Program-made: the position numbers and the translations under genes
In this document: piece by piece, positions 61,001 through 64,000 of the stretch
How positions within the stretch are numbered: the first letter of the stretch is position 1
Layout: each line of letters starts with the position of its first letter
The notes under the pieces: model-generated
What the model was told of the DNA's origin: nothing
Database searches by the model: none
Seen by the model: the letters and a program-made list of their open reading frames with translations, nothing else
Assembly (NCBI GenBank): GCA_018389105.1
Contig: JACATO010001123.1
Location: 106,001-170,000 of the forward strand
DNA length: 64,000 bases
Direction of reading: 5' to 3'
Source: Nautilus pompilius
Taxonomy: Eukaryota > Mollusca > Cephalopoda > Nautilida > Nautilidae

Positions 61001-64000
61001 CTACCATCAAGATTGATACTTGTGATACCATCAGTAATGCTACTGGTTCTACCATCACTATTGCTACTCTTTGTACCCTCACTAATGCTACTTGTTCTTC
61101 AATCACTATTACTACTACTTCTACCATCGCTATTTATACTAGAGCTACCAGCACTATTGATACTGGTGCCAACGACACTATGGCTACTTGTTCTACCTTG
61201 GATAAAGAAACTTTTTCTACATTCCCCATTGATACTTGTTCTACCATCACGATTGCTACCATTTCTACCATCAATATTTCTACTACTTCTAACATCAGTA
61301 TTAATGATCTTTCTACCATCGCTATGGATTCGATTTCCAAAATCACTATTGCTACTAGTTCTACCATCATTAATGCTATTAATTCTACCATCAATATTTC
61401 TACTAGGTCTTCCATCAATATTTATACTTTTTCTACCATTACTATTGCTACAAGTTCTTCTATCACTATTGCTACTAGTTCTACCATCACTATTGATATT
61501 ATTCTAACATCACTTGATACAAGTTCTGCCATCACAATTTATACTATTGATACTATCACTATTGATACAAGTTCCACCATCGCCATTCATACCCGTTTTA
61601 TTATCACTATTGATACGTGTTCTACCAATCACTATTGTTAGTATTTCTACCAGAGCTATTGGTACTTGTTCTACCATCAATATTGCCACTAGTTCGAGGT
61701 CAGTATTGATACTTTTTCTACCGTCACTATTGAAACTAGTTCTACCATCACTATTGATACTAGTTCTACCATAACTAATGTTACTATTTCTACTATAGCT
61801 ATTTATAGTAATGCTATCATCACTATTGATACTTTCCCTACCAACACTGTTGCTAATAGTTCTACCATCGCTATTGATATTAGTTCTACCTTCACTATAC
61901 ATACTTTTAACCATCGCTATTCATACTTTTTGTACCATTGCTTTTCATACTAGTTCTACTATCAATAGTGCTACTATTCCTACCATCGCTATTTATTCTA
62001 GTTCTACCATCATTAATGCTGTTAATTCTACCATCAATATTGCTACAAGTTCTTCTATCACTATTGATACTTGTTCTACCATCACGATTGCTACTAGTTT
62101 TACAAGCAATATTCCTACTAGTTATACCACCATTATTGATACTTGTGCTACTGACACTATTGCTATTCGTTCTACCCTCGATAATTATTCTTGTTCTACA
62201 ATCAGTAATGATACTATTTCTACCATCGCTATTGATAATTTTTGCAAAATCGCTATTTGATTCTTGTTGTACAATCACAAATGATATTTGTTCTACCCAA
62301 GCTATTGATTCTTGATCTACCATCACTAGTGATACTTCTTCTACCATTACTATTGATACTAGTTCTGGCATCACTATTTCCAGTCATAAATCTCTATTGA
62401 TACTAGTTCTGGCATCACTATTTCCAGTCATAAATCTCTATTGATACTAGTTCTGGCATCACTATTTCCAGTCATAAATCTCTATTGATACTAATTCTAC
62501 CATTGCTATTGATACTTGTTCCACCATCGCTATTTATATCAGTTCTACTAGCACTATTGACAATTTTCTACCATTGATATTGATACCTGTTCTACCTTAA
62601 CTATTGATACTAGTTCTACCATCACTAATGTTACTACTTATACTATCGCTATTTATACTAATGCTATCATCACTATTGATACTTCCCTACCAACACTATT
62701 GCTACTAGTTCTACCATTGCTAGTGATACTTTTTCTACCATAACTATTTCTACTAGGTCTTCCATCAATATTTATACTTTTTCTACCATCACTATTGATA
62801 ATTGTTCTACCATCACGATTGCTACTAGTTCTACCATCACTAATGCTATTAATTCTACCATCACTATTGCTACAAGGACTACCATCACTATTGATACTTG
62901 TTCAACCAACGCTATTAGCACTATTCGCTATTTATACTAATTATACCATCACTATTGATACTAGTTCTACAATCGCAATTGTTATCCGTTTTACGATCGC
63001 TATTGAAACTTTTTCTCCAATCGCTATTGATTCCTCTCCTAGCATCGCTGTTGCTACTAGTTGCACCATCTCTACTGATACCTGTTCTAAAATCAATATT
63101 GATATTTGTACTATCATCACTATTGATACTGGTTCAGCCATAACTATTGCTGCCTGTGCTACCATCATTATTGATACTTCTTCTACCATCGCTATTTATA
63201 CTTGCTCTACCATTACTATTGCTACTAATTCTGCTATCACTATGGATATTTGTTCTACCATCACGATTGCTACTAGTTCTACCATGAATATTGCTACAAG
63301 TTCTACCATCACTAATGCTACTAGTTTTACTATCACTAATGTTACTAGTTCTACAATTAGTAGTGGTACTATTTCTACCATCACTATTGATACTTTTTCT
63401 ACCATCGCTATTTATTCAAGTTCTACCACCAATATTGCTACCATTTCTACCATCACTAATGCTACTAGTTCTAAAATCAGTATTGATACTTTTTCTACCA
63501 TCTATATTGATACTATTTCTGCCATGGTTATTGTTTCCTATTCTACCATCACCATTGATATTAGATCTACCATCACTAATGCTACTGATCCTACCCTAAA
63601 TAATGATACAAGTTTTACCATCAATATCGCTCCTTTTTCTGCCATGACTATTGATACTATTTGTATCATCACCATTGATACTTGTTCTACTATCGCTAAT
63701 GATACTTGTTCTACTATCACTACTGATATTTGTTATACCATCACTATTTCTCCTATTTATACCATGGCGTTTGATACTTGTACTACCATCACTATTTATG
63801 CGCTAATTCTAACATCACTACTGTCACTTGTTCTACCATCACTATTGCTACTAGGTCTACCATCACTATATATACCTGGTCTACTATTACTATTACTAGT
63901 AGTTCTGCCATCACTATTGATACTTGTTCTACAATCACTAAAGCTACTAGTTCTACCATTGCTATTGATACTTTTTCTACCATCTCTATTGTTTCTATTT
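58055..64000. repeat. Large 24-bp-unit minisatellite, extends past the window
   Basis: About 5.9 kb of tandem, diverged 24-bp units, roughly 245 copies. The common unit begins TCTACCATCACTATTG and ends with ATACTTGT or a close variant (ACTAGT, ACTTTT, CTACT). One frame reads Ser-Thr-Ile-Thr-Ile-Asp-Thr-Cys per unit, a second Leu-Pro-Ser-Leu-Leu-Ile-Leu-Val. On the minus strand the frames read Thr-Ser-Ile-Asn-Ser-Asp-Gly-Arg and Gln-Val-Ser-Ile-Val-Met-Val-Glu. Because the unit is 8 codons, these frames stay open for up to 225 codons (59413-60090). Frequent out-of-frame indels and stops, and equal openness on both strands, argue against coding. Larger duplications lie within it. The left edge is abrupt; the right edge is outside the window. 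Confidence 0.95.
62353..62484. repeat. Exact 44-bp triplication inside the minisatellite
   Basis: Three identical 44-bp units (62353-62396, 62397-62440, 62441-62484) each carry TTCTGGCATCACTATTTCCA and CAGTCATAAATCTCTA. They derive from a 24-bp unit joined to a 20-bp segment not typical of the array. Identity of all three shows a very recent expansion. Confidence 0.95.

Noticed and set aside
58055..64000. CRISPR-like array
   Set aside because: Units are contiguous 24-bp tandem repeats without unique spacers, in a eukaryotic context; this is a minisatellite.

Overview
This window is eukaryotic nuclear DNA: AT-rich, intron-bearing and repeat-laden, with one recognisable intact protein-coding gene in 64 kb. 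It most likely comes from a mollusc, probably a gastropod. Three things point that way: the short secreted peptidoglycan recognition protein (PGRP), several tRNA-derived SINE-like repeats, and the scattered motif AAGGGAGATAACTC/GAGTTATCTCCCTT, which I recall as common in mollusc intergenic DNA. The assignment is an inference; no species marker is present.

Layout. 1-8.9 kb: AT-rich non-coding DNA with microsatellites and one CpG-rich patch (5.5-5.9 kb). 8.9-16.4 kb: a three-exon PGRP gene on the + strand (coding exons 9133-9172, 11454-11663, 15297-15643; 198 residues) that keeps the zinc and catalytic residues of an N-acetylmuramoyl-L-alanine amidase. Its introns carry a TTA microsatellite, a MITE and a tRNA-derived SINE, and a long CT tract lies just after the stop codon. 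16.6-31 kb: accessory DNA with three more MITEs bearing TACAGCCGTGGCC-like ends, two SINE-like copies, two decayed Tc1-like transposases without visible ends (20.7-21.6 and 22.1-22.9 kb), and one complete but dead 1.62-kb Tc1 element with matching terminal repeats and TA flanks (25338-26962).

32-46 kb: a strongly AT-rich block in which short open stretches, broken by stops and frameshifts, read as fragments of virus-type structural genes. These are a phospholipase A2-like domain (minus strand) and double-jelly-roll-capsid-like segments (plus strand). Together they suggest a decayed Polinton/Maverick- or adintovirus-like insertion. It is interrupted by a GC-rich SINE-like insert with a perfect 15-bp target-site duplication (37749-37967), a broken gene of a widespread transposon-associated zinc-finger protein family (41535-43158), and a dead mariner (43.6-44.7 kb).

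47-58 kb: mostly unrecognised non-coding DNA with SINE fragments and microsatellites. 58.05-64.0 kb and beyond the window: a large minisatellite with a 24-bp unit. It shows roughly 1.2-kb higher-order duplications and a nested exact 44-bp triplication. Because 24 is a multiple of three, long but probably meaningless ORFs appear on both strands.

No CRISPR, operon, rRNA or functional tRNA gene was seen. The PGRP gene is the only element with a predictable cellular role (secreted antibacterial or immune-modulating amidase); the rest is mobile, viral-relic or simple-repeat DNA.
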